Shown here: in pieces, positions 8,469-15,823 of the stretch | Layout of the letters: every line of letters starts with the position of its first letter | Position numbering within the stretch: position 1 is the stretch's first letter | Assembly: GCA_900551385.1 (NCBI GenBank) | Contig: URVS01000003.1 | Location: 1-20,922, forward strand | Reading direction: 5' to 3' | Length of the DNA: 20,922 nucleotides | Source of the DNA: an uncultured Mollicutes bacterium | Lineage (GTDB): Bacteria > Bacillota_I > Bacilli_A > RFN20 > CAG-449 | Translations under genes and position numbers: made by a program | Notes under the pieces: model-generated | Database searches by the model: none | What the model was told of the DNA's origin: nothing | The model's input: only the letters and a program-made list of their open reading frames with translations

Positions 8469-9941
8469 ATGAAATCATCTAAACAAAAAAAGACGCCTTT
8501 ATTAACGGCGATTAAAAAATATATTGATTCGAATCCTGTCCCTTTTGATGTACCTGGACATAAAATGGGAAGAATTCATAATGAATTTACAGATTTAATA
8601 GGTATTAAAGTTTATCAAGCTGATATAAATGCACCTATTGGAATAGATAATTTATATAAAGGTACTGGTGTTATTTTTGAAAGTGAAATGTTACTAGCGG
8701 AAGCTTATGATGCTGATAAAGCAATATTTTTAATTAATGGTACCACTTCTGGAATTATGACAATGATTATGGGTTGTGTTAATTCTGGTGAAAAAATTAT
8801 TTTACCAAGAAATGTTCATAAATCTGCTATTAATGCATTGATTGTTTCAGGGGCAATACCAGTATTTGTAGAGCCTGATTTTGATCCAGAAAATGGTATT
8901 AGTAATGGTGTTAAAGTCGAAGATTATATTAATGCAATGGATAACAATTTAGATGCTACAGCTATATTTGTTATTAATCCAACTTATTTTGGAGTATGTT
9001 CTGATTTAAAAACTATAGTAGAAGAAGCACATAAAAGAAACATGATTGTTATGGTTGATGAAGCTCATGGAGCGCATTTACATTTTAATAATGAATTACC
9101 TTTATCAAGCATGCAAGCAGGTGCAGATATTGCTTCTTTATCAATTCATAAAACTTGTGGTTCTCTTACTCAATCTAGTGCTTTATTAATTAAAGGAAAT
9201 AGAGTAGATTATCAAAGAATTAGAAAAACATATTCAATGTTTGGATCAACTTCACCTTCTCATTTGTTGCTTGCTTCTTTAGATGCAACAAGAAAATATA
9301 TGGTTTTTGAAGGTAAAAAAGTTTTAAAAGAAAATTTAAAATTAGCAGAATATGCTAGAAATAATCTTAATAAAATACCTGGTATCCATGTTTTAGATAA
9401 ATCATATTGCGATAATGATAATACAGGAAGATTTTCTTTTGATGAAACTAGATTAGTTATTAAAGTTGATGGATTAAGAATGTCTGGATTCCAAGTTTAT
9501 TATGAAATAAGAAAAAATTATAATATTCAATTAGAATTAGCGGAAACTTATTTAGTATTAGCTATTTTAGCTATTGGCTCTACTAAAGAAGATGTAGATA
9601 GGCTTATAGAAGCATTTAAAGATATGTCTAATAAATATTATCAAAAAGGTAAAAGACATCGTGTTCCAATCTTAAATTATGATTATGCTGATTTGGCAAT
9701 TTCACCTAGACAAGCTTATTTTTCTCAATATAAAGTAGTACCTATTTCTTCAGCAGAAGGACAAATATCTTGTGAAAGTGTAATGATTTATCCTCCAGGA
9801 ATACCAATTTTAATTCCTGGAGAAAAAATTACTAAAAATATTATAGACATGTATAAATATTATGTAAGATCAAAAGGTACAATTATGTCTGATTCAAATG
9901 TAGGATTTATAAAAGTTGTAGATATTAAAAAGGAGGATTAA
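8469..9941 (+). CDS. speA: Orn/Lys/Arg decarboxylase family, probable arginine decarboxylase
   Basis: A 490-residue PLP-dependent fold-I decarboxylase of the short Gram-positive type, the same size class as Bacillus SpeA. Motifs: FDVPGHKMG at 26-34, NVHKS at 116-120 with His118, the PLP-contacting VDEAHGAH around Asp197, and SIHKTCGSLTQ with Schiff-base Lys228. The C-terminal domain carries PRQAYFS and a YPPGIPILIPGE segment. Its substrate could be arginine, lysine or ornithine by family alone. The downstream agmatinase, 6 bases after the stop, favours arginine to agmatine. The ribosome site is AAGG about 8 bases before the ATG. It is likely co-transcribed with speB to make putrescine in the cytoplasm. 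Confidence 0.85.
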   Translation: MKSSKQKKTPLLTAIKKYIDSNPVPFDVPGHKMGRIHNEFTDLIGIKVYQADINAPIGIDNLYKGTGVIFESEMLLAEAYDADKAIFLINGTTSGIMTMIMGCVNSGEKIILPRNVHKSAINALIVSGAIPVFVEPDFDPENGISNGVKVEDYINAMDNNLDATAIFVINPTYFGVCSDLKTIVEEAHKRNMIVMVDEAHGAHLHFNNELPLSSMQAGADIASLSIHKTCGSLTQSSALLIKGNRVDYQRIRKTYSMFGSTSPSHLLLASLDATRKYMVFEGKKVLKENLKLAEYARNNLNKIPGIHVLDKSYCDNDNTGRFSFDETRLVIKVDGLRMSGFQVYYEIRKNYNIQLELAETYLVLAILAIGSTKEDVDRLIEAFKDMSNKYYQKGKRHRVPILNYDYADLAISPRQAYFSQYKVVPISSAEGQISCESVMIYPPGIPILIPGEKITKNIIDMYKYYVRSKGTIMSDSNVGFIKVVDIKKED

Positions 9942-9947
9942 CTTAAT

Positions 9948-10811
9948 ATGAATCATTTTGAAAGAAATTTATCAGTGTTTCAAAGTTGTGATAACACTTA
10001 TGAAGAATCTAATGTTGTAATATTTTCTTCACCAATGGATGCAACATGTTCATTTAGACCAGGAACTAGATTTGCAGGTCCTGCTATAAGACAAGATTCT
10101 ATTGGCTTGGAATGGTATTCACCATATTTTGATATGGATTTAAAAGATGTTAAAACATGTGATATTGGTGATTTAGATTTACCTATGGGTGATGTAGAAA
10201 AAGATTTAGATGAAATTAGTAGAGTGACAAAATGTATTCTTGATGATAATAAAAAAACAATGATGATAGGTGGAGAACATTTAGTTACTTTAGGAACAAT
10301 AAGAGAATATATTAAAAAATATCCTGATTTACATATAATTCATTTTGATGCTCATACAGATTTAAGAGAAGAATTTTTAGGTAGAGAATTATCTCACGCA
10401 ACAGTTTTAAGAAAATGTTATGATTTATTAGGTGATGGAAGAATTTATCAATTCGGTATTCGTTCTGGTGATTCTAGTGAATTTAAATGGGCTAATGAAG
10501 GACATACACATTTAAGAAAATTCGATTTAGTGGGCTTAGATAAATGTATTGAAGCATTAAAAGATAAACCAGTTTATATTACAATTGATTTAGATGTTCT
10601 CGATCCATCAATTTTCCCTGGTACAGGAACTCCAGAAGCAGGTGGAATTACTTATAAAGAATTACAACATGCTATCTTAGATATGAAAGGATTACATAAT
10701 ATTGTAGGTGCAGATATTGTTGAATTATCACCTCATTATGATGCAAGTGGTGTTTCTACTGCAGTAGCTTGTAAAGTTTTAAGAGAAATGGTTTTATTGT
10801 TACATTGTTAG
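9948..10811 (+). CDS. speB: Agmatinase (ureohydrolase family)
   Basis: A 287-residue enzyme expected to split agmatine into putrescine and urea with a dinuclear Mn centre. All metal-ligand motifs are present: GGEH with His111, FDAHTD with Asp134, His136 and Asp138, and IDLDVLD with Asp214 and Asp216. The PGTGTPEAGG segment near 225-234 is typical of agmatinases and related ureohydrolases rather than classical arginases. AGGAGG at 9931-9936 lies inside the end of the decarboxylase gene and 11 bases before the ATG. Tight coupling to the decarboxylase supports the polyamine role. A terminator follows; no spermidine synthase is nearby. Confidence 0.92.
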   Translation: MNHFERNLSVFQSCDNTYEESNVVIFSSPMDATCSFRPGTRFAGPAIRQDSIGLEWYSPYFDMDLKDVKTCDIGDLDLPMGDVEKDLDEISRVTKCILDDNKKTMMIGGEHLVTLGTIREYIKKYPDLHIIHFDAHTDLREEFLGRELSHATVLRKCYDLLGDGRIYQFGIRSGDSSEFKWANEGHTHLRKFDLVGLDKCIEALKDKPVYITIDLDVLDPSIFPGTGTPEAGGITYKELQHAILDMKGLHNIVGADIVELSPHYDASGVSTAVACKVLREMVLLLHC

Positions 10812-10846
10812 TTTTTAATTAATTATTCTCTAAAACGTAAAATAAT

Positions 10847-10883
10847 AGGATGCGTATGTGTAAATGTTTATGCATCCTTTTTA
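10847..10883 (+). terminator. Intrinsic terminator after agmatinase
   Basis: A 10-pair stem, AGGATGCGTA (10847-10856) with TATGCATCCT (10869-10878) and one G-U pair, is followed by five T. Confidence 0.85.
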
Positions 10884-10893
10884 TTTAAGAGAG

Positions 10894-11013
10894 CTAAATT
10901 CTATCTTTTTCATTAAGTGGTTCTAATTCATTTAATAAATAATCTAAATATTCAAATGATTTCAAATTATTTTTAGTAGATGTTTTGTTAATATTAAAAT
11001 ATATTTTTAGGTA
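10894..11013 (-). pseudogene. Gene remnant, possible transposase C-terminal tail
   Basis: A 39-codon open frame with no start codon ends in TAG at 10896-10894. It reads as a coherent C-terminus with KNNLKSFEYLDYLLNELEPL, and an in-frame stop lies just upstream at 11016-11014. The pattern of a short Asn/Lys turn followed by EYLxYLLxxL resembles the tail of IS66-type transposases, but the stretch is too short to be sure. No other part of such a gene is visible. The rest of 10812-11154 holds the two hairpins listed here and a second startless frame described in the findings. Confidence 0.3.
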
Positions 11014-11019
11014 TTAAAA

Positions 11020-11052
11020 AAGATACGATTTGTTTCTCGTATCATTATTTTT
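11020..11052. terminator. Terminator, likely for the 11155-11349 gene
   Basis: GATACGA (11022-11028) pairs with TCGTATC (11037-11043) around an 8-base loop. On the minus strand it is followed by six T, and on the plus strand by an A/T-rich run. It is about 110 bases beyond the stop of the small gene it would serve. Confidence 0.7.
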
Positions 11053-11154
11053 TTACTCCACAATTTCTAAGAGTTTTACTAAGATTATTTTTTAAAAGCC
11101 CTTTTTTATTGAAAAAACCTCTAAAAGCTATTTTAGAATTATTTCGTAAATGTA

Positions 11155-11349
11155 TTATTTGCTTTCTTCTTTTGTTAGATCATCTTCAACAAGCTTTATC
11201 ATTCCTTTTTCTAATGAAAAACTAGGATGCTTGAATTTTTTTCCGCCATAGTTTACTTCAATGTTTCCTTTGACATCGATTGCAGTGATGACACCTTCTC
11301 CACGTGCCCCTTTAACTTTTTTTCCAATTAATTCTTTTAGATCTTGCAT
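11155..11349 (-). CDS. Small SH3/Tudor-like barrel protein of unknown function
   Basis: A 64-residue protein. The core, GKKVKGARGEGVITAIDVKGNIEVNYGGKKF followed by HPSFSLEKGMIKLV, has the alternating short strands and Gly turns of the small beta-barrel found at the C-terminus of PcrA/UvrD helicases and in other DNA- or RNA-associated proteins. The tail is charged (EDDLTKEESK). It is clearly translated: AAAGGAGC lies 8 bases before the ATG and a promoter is visible upstream. Nucleic acid or protein binding is a guess from the fold. It stands alone between divergent or convergent units. Confidence 0.75.
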   Translation of the reverse strand: MQDLKELIGKKVKGARGEGVITAIDVKGNIEVNYGGKKFKHPSFSLEKGMIKLVEDDLTKEESK

Positions 11350-11369
11350 AATTTTTGCTCCTTTTTTTT

Positions 11370-11399
11370 AGTATATTTGATTTTGTTGCTAGATTTCAA
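11370..11399 (-). promoter_or_regulatory. Promoter of the small SH3-like gene
   Basis: On the minus strand TTGAAA (11399-11394) and TATACT (11375-11370) are 18 bases apart, close upstream of AAAGGAGC and the ATG at 11349. Confidence 0.6.
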
Positions 11400-11506
11400 C
11401 AATTTAAAAATATGTAATAAATAAATGTTAATTAAATAATTAAATGTAGCATAGTGGTGTTGGGAAATCAGCTATTGTATGTGACTTATTAGACTCTCTA
11501 TTTTTA

Positions 11507-11526
11507 AGCATTAATTATATAATGCT
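11507..11526 (-). other. Hairpin after the sensor kinase gene, possible weak terminator
   Basis: AGCATTA (11507-11513) and TAATGCT (11520-11526) form a perfect 7-pair stem with a 6-base loop about 40 bases beyond the kinase stop. On the minus strand it is followed only by TAAAAAT, so termination would be poor. Confidence 0.35.
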
Positions 11527-11567
11527 GTTAACAATCATTTATTCATATTCCGTTATTTCAATACCCA

Positions 11568-12917
11568 TTAGTCACTTCTTTTAATAAAAAGAATAGTAAC
11601 AATAAAAATATTGTTTTCAATATTTAGTCTTAAATTTCCATTGTATTTTTCACATACCATCTTGATACTTTTCATACCAAAACCATGATGAATATTATCT
11701 TCTTTTTTTGATAAAGGTAAATTATTCTCCATTTGTATTTTACCTTTATATCCATTTTTTATAGAAATAGAGACAATATTACCTACTTGTTTTATTTTTA
11801 AAGAAATTATTTTTTCATTATCATCTAATTGATTGACTGCTTCAATTGAATTGTCAATTAAATTACCAAATAAAGAATATATATCTTCATTTTCAATGAA
11901 ATTAAGTGCATTACCATCAACTATACAAGTAAAACGAATGTTTTTATTGTTACATAATAATGTTTTTTCATTTAATATAACGTTTAATGCTTCATTTTCT
12001 GTATGGTAAATAGAATCATAGATACGTATTAATTTATTTAAATTATTAATGGCTTCATTATCAATTTTTTGATTATCACCAAATTCTCTTATTTGATGTC
12101 TAAAATCGTGACATTTTATATTAATCATATCAATTGTTTCTTTAGAAATCTTATATTGATTACTTTCTTTTTTTTGTATTTCCTCAATTATTTTCATTTG
12201 ATTTTTAATATTGTTAGAATAAAACATTTCAAAAATATAAAATAAGCCAATAAAACAACATAAAACATTAATTAATGCAACTATACCTAAATAAATATTC
12301 TCAAAATGAATGGTGCTATACCAAGAAACAATACTATTAATAACAATATCACTTAAAATAAAAACACATCCTACTACTAAAAATTTAAAATCATATTTTG
12401 CCTCATAAAAATTATTTTTATTTAATCTTAAAGCGAACATAATAAAGATAAGATAATAAACAATAATATAAGAAAAGAAATATATTAAGATATCTTGCCA
12501 ACCGGTAAATAAAGATATTGTTCCATAATCATATAATCCAGATAAGCCATTTTTATTAATATTTAACAAATTAATAACAGAAAAATATGTTTCATAAGCA
12601 ATATGTTCACATGTATATCCACAAATCATAGAGAATAAGCGTATTTTCCAATTAGCTTCAAATAAGAAGAAACTAGCAAAATAAGTGAATAAAAACATTA
12701 AGAAAAACATCATCATTGAATAAAATGAATTAGATGATGGGATTGGAAAGATTAAAGCAAAAATAAAACATGATAATAAAACTAAAGGTAATTTTATTAA
12801 AAAATGTTTTTTTCTTTCAAATTTAAAAAGAAAAAGGGCTTCACCAAAAATTAACCAAGCCATAAATATTAGTCGATAAAAGAATAAACTATTAAGAGGG
12901 TATATTTGTTCAATCAT
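11568..12917 (-). CDS. GHKL sensor histidine kinase (AgrC-like architecture)
   Basis: A 449-residue membrane kinase. About six hydrophobic segments fill residues 10-235, with very little extracellular sequence, as in peptide- or small-molecule-sensing AgrC-type kinases. A short coiled linker (about 237-265) leads to the H-box KCHDFRHQ, with His270 the likely phosphoacceptor. The GHKL ATPase domain has the N-box NLIDNSIEA at 352-360 and a glycine-rich HHGFGMKSI at 410-418. The ATG overlaps the response regulator stop in an ATGA, so the pair is translationally coupled. No adjacent agrB or evident signal-peptide gene is seen, so the input is unknown. It could instead sense nutrients or membrane stress. 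Confidence 0.9.
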   Translation of the reverse strand: MIEQIYPLNSLFFYRLIFMAWLIFGEALFLFKFERKKHFLIKLPLVLLSCFIFALIFPIPSSNSFYSMMMFFLMFLFTYFASFFLFEANWKIRLFSMICGYTCEHIAYETYFSVINLLNINKNGLSGLYDYGTISLFTGWQDILIYFFSYIIVYYLIFIMFALRLNKNNFYEAKYDFKFLVVGCVFILSDIVINSIVSWYSTIHFENIYLGIVALINVLCCFIGLFYIFEMFYSNNIKNQMKIIEEIQKKESNQYKISKETIDMINIKCHDFRHQIREFGDNQKIDNEAINNLNKLIRIYDSIYHTENEALNVILNEKTLLCNNKNIRFTCIVDGNALNFIENEDIYSLFGNLIDNSIEAVNQLDDNEKIISLKIKQVGNIVSISIKNGYKGKIQMENNLPLSKKEDNIHHGFGMKSIKMVCEKYNGNLRLNIENNIFIVTILFIKRSD

Positions 12918-13624
12918 AAGCCTAAATACTCATTCAAATCGTTTATAAATTGTTTTTTCTTGGGTCTTGAAATCGCTAGAGTGGTGCCATGCACTATAAC
13001 ATCAAAACCAGAAATAGTTTCTACATATCTTAAATTAACTAAATAACAAGAATTGCATAAAGAAAAATAATTTGGGGCAAGACTTTTAGATAATTCACCT
13101 AATGAACCTAAAGAAACAAAATCACCTTTTGCAGAATGATAAATCAAAGTGTGATTATTAACTTCAATATAATATATTTGTTTAAGAGGTAAAATAATTT
13201 GCCTTCCTTCACTTTTAACTAAAATTTTTTTAGAATTATCTAATAAATTAATATTTAATAAGGCATTAATTTTTAAACAAAAATCATAATAAGAGAATGG
13301 TTTAATAATATAATCATAAGCTTTAACTGTATAACCATCTATTGCGTATTGAGCTAAATTAGTGATAAAAATTAGGATAACATCATCATCAATTTCTCTC
13401 ATTTTTTTAGAAACATTAAGACCATTTAACTTATTTTGTCCTAAATCAATATCCATTAAAATAATATCAAATTTATTGTATTCAAAGTCAAATAAAAACT
13501 CTTCTCCAGAATTATATGTCTTGAGGTTAATAGTAATATCTTTTTCTAACATTAATTTTTTAAAAGAACTAATTAAGAAATCTTGTTCTTTTTTTTCATC
13601 TTCTACTATTGCTATATTTATCAT
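12914..13624 (-). CDS. LytTR family response regulator (AgrA/LytR-like)
   Basis: A 236-residue two-domain regulator. The receiver domain has acidic residues near 8-10, phosphoacceptor Asp58 in LMDIDLG, Thr88 and Lys108 in IIKPF. The LytTR DNA-binding domain spans about 132-232, with the typical YYIEVNNHTLIYH core, the SLGELSKSL segment and a basic SRPKKK near the end. It is first in the operon, with the GHKL kinase overlapping by 4 bases. Upstream are a promoter and a 29-base dyad. No good ribosome site is seen before the ATG at 13624. Stop is TGA, which shows that UGA is not tryptophan here. Targets are unknown. Confidence 0.92.
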   Translation of the reverse strand: MINIAIVEDEKKEQDFLISSFKKLMLEKDITINLKTYNSGEEFLFDFEYNKFDIILMDIDLGQNKLNGLNVSKKMREIDDDVILIFITNLAQYAIDGYTVKAYDYIIKPFSYYDFCLKINALLNINLLDNSKKILVKSEGRQIILPLKQIYYIEVNNHTLIYHSAKGDFVSLGSLGELSKSLAPNYFSLCNSCYLVNLRYVETISGFDVIVHGTTLAISRPKKKQFINDLNEYLGL

Positions 13625-13636
13625 AATAATTAATTA

Positions 13637-13665
13637 AAGAGCATGGACAGGATGCCCATACTCTT
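13637..13665. promoter_or_regulatory. Dyad between the -10 box and start codon of the response regulator
   Basis: On the minus strand AAGAGTATGG and CCATGCTCTT pair over 10 bases (one U-G) around a 9-base loop. The dyad abuts the -10 box (13671-13666) and would sit at the very 5' end of the mRNA. It could be an operator for autoregulation or a leader hairpin. It has no following T-run. Confidence 0.5.
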
Positions 13666-13693
13666 ATTATACTTTAAATTCCTTTTTTATCAA
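13666..13693 (-). promoter_or_regulatory. Promoter of the response regulator-kinase operon
   Basis: On the minus strand TTGATA (13693-13688) and TATAAT (13671-13666) are 16 bases apart. Confidence 0.6.
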
Positions 13694-13704
13694 GTTTTGA
13701 AATT

Positions 13705-13866
13705 TTATAAATTTTTTAATTTATCTTCTTGATCTTTTCTATGTAAGATTACACATGCACTTGGATATGAACAAATGAATGTTACTAAAGCAAATACAGG
13801 GACTAAGATATTCCCTTCTTTAGGATTTAACACTTCAATAATTAGGATTAATAAATATTTTTGGTA
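13705..13866 (-). pseudogene. C-terminal fragment of a membrane protein
   Basis: An open frame with no ATG ends at TAA (13707-13705). It encodes a typical membrane-protein end: a hydrophobic segment (NILVPVFALVTFICSYPSAC) followed by the charged tail HRKDQEDKLKNL. The upstream part is interrupted at the insertion sequence, whose possible left inverted repeat (13818-13829) lies inside the frame, so only about 37 C-terminal codons may be original. No matching 5' part is seen beyond the other side of the element. A GTG at 13833 would give a 42-residue single-pass peptide, but it has no ribosome site. The parent family is not recognised. Confidence 0.45.
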
Positions 13867-13868
13867 AA

Positions 13869-13890
13869 TTACTTATATAAATATAAGTAA
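13869..13890. repeat. Perfect palindrome upstream of the transposase promoter
   Basis: TTACTTATAT and ATATAAGTAA are exact complements separated by AA. The palindrome lies 6 bases before the -35 box. It is a candidate binding site for the transposase or a regulator; it is AT-rich, so chance is possible. Confidence 0.5.
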
Positions 13891-13896
13891 AATTTA

Positions 13897-13925
13897 TTGA
13901 AAATATTTTTTATTTGCATTATAAT
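13897..13925 (+). promoter_or_regulatory. Transposase promoter
   Basis: TTGAAA (13897-13902) and a consensus TATAAT (13920-13925) are exactly 17 bases apart. Confidence 0.7.
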
Positions 13926-13963
13926 TAAGGTGTTGCAGTGCTTTGTAATTAGGAGATATCTTT

Positions 13964-15685
13964 ATGCCTTATTTTTTAAAACAATCTAATACTAGATCTA
14001 AAGGTCTTTACCTTCAAATTTATCAATCTTTTTATGTCCCTGGTAAAGGCAGTAGAAACAAAAGTTATAAAGCTATTGGTTATGTTTCTGAGTTGATTAA
14101 AAATGGAATCGATGATCCTATCGCTTATGCAAAAAAAATAGTTGATGAGTTAAATAATACTTCTTCTACTCCTATTAAAATTTCTTCTTCATCTAGTTCT
14201 AAAAATGTTGGTTATTTTCTTGTGAAAGCCATGTTTGATAAATTAAATATGAATAATGATATTTCTTTAATGTCTTCTAATAAAAGGTTTCAATTTAATT
14301 TATATGATTTTATTTATTCTATGGTTTATGCTCAAATTGTTAATCCTGGTTCTAAACAATCTGCTTTTGAAAATGTTATGCCTAATATTTATGGTATTAA
14401 AACTTTTTCTTATGATCAAATTTTAGAAACTATTAATTACATTGGCTCAGATTATCCTAAATTTATTGAATTAATTAATGCTCATATAAACAGTATTTGG
14501 CCTAGAAAAACAGATACAGCTTATTTTGATTGTACTAATTATTATTTTGAAATTGATTCTCAAGATGATATTAGAAAAAAAGGACCTTCTAAAGAAAATA
14601 GAAAAGATCCTATTATTGGTCAAGCTTTACTTCTTGATAATGAACAAATTCCTCTTGCTATGAATTTATATCCAGGTAATGAATCAGAAAAGCCATATTT
14701 AAGAAAGAATATTGAAGATTTAAAATCAAGATATGATATTAATTCTAAAATTGTGCAAGTTGCTGATAAAGGTTTAAATTGTGCAAGAAATATTTATTCT
14801 GCAGTTGTTGAAGCTAATGATGGTTATATCTTTTCTAAATCTGTTCATGGTAAATATTTATCTAAAGTTGAAAAGGAATGGGTTCTTCTTCATGATAATG
14901 AAAATAACAAATGGACTCATGTTAAAGATACTGCAGGCAATATTATTTATAGTTATAAAGAATGTATTGATGATTTTGAATATCATTGCAAAATTAACGA
15001 GTCTGATACTGAAGAAACATTTTTTACAGTTAAAGAAAAAAGAGTTGTTACATATAGTCCTAAACTTGCAAAAAAGAAGCAAAAAGAGATTAAAAAAGAA
15101 CTCGAAAAAATTAAAAAACTTTCGACAAATAAAGCTTTAAAAGAAGATTATGGAGATTCTGCCAAATATGTTGAATTTATTGCCATTGATTCTAATGGTG
15201 AAAAAGTTAAAATTTATAAAAATCTTAAAGAAAGCAAAATTAAAGAAGACTTAGCTCTTGCTGGTTATAATCTTTTGGTTACATCTGAAATTGATAAATC
15301 TCCAACTGATATTTATAAAGCTTATCATGGTCTTTGGAGAATTGAAGAATCTTTTAGAATTCTTAAAACTTATTTAGAATCTAGACCTGTTTTTCTTCAA
15401 TTAAAAGAATCAATTTATGGTCATTTTTTAATTTGTTATTTTGCTTTAACTATTTTAAGATTGATTGAAATTAAAGTATTTAACGATGAAATTCCTCCAA
15501 GTAAATTAATCGAATTTATTCGTGGATTTAATGTTACTCAAACTCCTGAAAATTCATTCATTAGTAATGCAACTAACTCTGAAACTCTTTCAAAAATCAA
15601 AAGTAAACTTTGTCTTTCTAAACTTGATAATTTATATCTTAAGAAAAAAGACATTGACAACTTTATCAATGCCTCATTTGATTAA
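13964..15685 (+). CDS. IS1634 family DDE transposase
   Basis: A full-length 573-residue transposase. The N-terminus (MPYFLKQSNTRSKGLYLQIYQSF, then GSRNKSYKAIGYV) is characteristic of the IS1634/IS1549 group of IS4-like elements. The catalytic residues fit DDE: Asp189 in TAYFDCTNYYFE, Asp268 in VQVADKGLN, and Glu461 or Glu462 in YHGLWRIEESFRILK. A Lys/Glu-rich helical insertion lies near 365-395 between the second Asp and the Glu. There is no frameshift or internal stop. AGGAG at 13951-13955 lies 8 bases before the ATG and a strong promoter is present, so it may be active. It uses CTT and TCT more than the neighbours, consistent with recent arrival. Confidence 0.93.
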   Translation: MPYFLKQSNTRSKGLYLQIYQSFYVPGKGSRNKSYKAIGYVSELIKNGIDDPIAYAKKIVDELNNTSSTPIKISSSSSSKNVGYFLVKAMFDKLNMNNDISLMSSNKRFQFNLYDFIYSMVYAQIVNPGSKQSAFENVMPNIYGIKTFSYDQILETINYIGSDYPKFIELINAHINSIWPRKTDTAYFDCTNYYFEIDSQDDIRKKGPSKENRKDPIIGQALLLDNEQIPLAMNLYPGNESEKPYLRKNIEDLKSRYDINSKIVQVADKGLNCARNIYSAVVEANDGYIFSKSVHGKYLSKVEKEWVLLHDNENNKWTHVKDTAGNIIYSYKECIDDFEYHCKINESDTEETFFTVKEKRVVTYSPKLAKKKQKEIKKELEKIKKLSTNKALKEDYGDSAKYVEFIAIDSNGEKVKIYKNLKESKIKEDLALAGYNLLVTSEIDKSPTDIYKAYHGLWRIEESFRILKTYLESRPVFLQLKESIYGHFLICYFALTILRLIEIKVFNDEIPPSKLIEFIRGFNVTQTPENSFISNATNSETLSKIKSKLCLSKLDNLYLKKKDIDNFINASFD

Positions 15686-15768
15686 TCTGTAACACTTTAT
15701 TTTTGGGGTAAATCCTAAAGTCAGGTTTTATTTTCTCTTGCAAGAAAAAATTATCTTTTTTTTATAAA

Positions 15769-15798
15769 AAAAGCATAACTTATCAAAATTATGCTTTT
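15769..15798. terminator. Bidirectional terminator between transposase and BI-1 gene
   Basis: AAAAGCATAA (15769-15778) and TTATGCTTTT (15789-15798) form a perfect stem around a 10-base loop. On the minus strand a run of seven T follows, so it mainly serves the BI-1 gene. Confidence 0.8.
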
Positions 15799-15823
15799 CT
15801 ATTTAAATAAGATTTTATTAATT

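Larger units (their letters stand above)
13818..15720 (+). mobile_element. IS1634-type insertion sequence, ends tentative
   Basis: The transposase gene is bracketed by a perfect 12-base inverted repeat, CTTTAGGATTTA at 13818-13829 and its complement at 15709-15720, giving an element of about 1.9 kb. A second, imperfect inverted pair lies closer to the gene (GTGTTGCAG near 13932 and CTGTAACAC near 15687). Either pair could mark the true ends. I see no target duplication at the outer pair. The presence of the transposase promoter outside the inner pair favours the outer one. Confidence 0.5.

Noticed and set aside
11440..11511. Short minus-strand frame encoding a 23-residue peptide ending in FPTPLCYI, close after the sensor kinase, looking like a possible signal peptide
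   Set aside because: It has no ribosome site and no hydrophobic leader. The other strand reads HSGVGKSAIV, a Walker-A-like string, and such strings give ADFPTP on the complement. Neither frame is long enough to support a gene.
12914..12917. Possibility of the mycoplasma genetic code with UGA as tryptophan
   Set aside because: UGA ends the response regulator in a typical ATGA overlap and ends whiA at a conserved position, and all tryptophans in recognisable motifs are UGG.
14781..15140. Long plus-strand frames and a minus-strand frame inside the transposase gene
   Set aside because: They lack ribosome sites, lie fully inside a conserved gene and have low-complexity Lys/Ile/Phe content expected of shadow frames.
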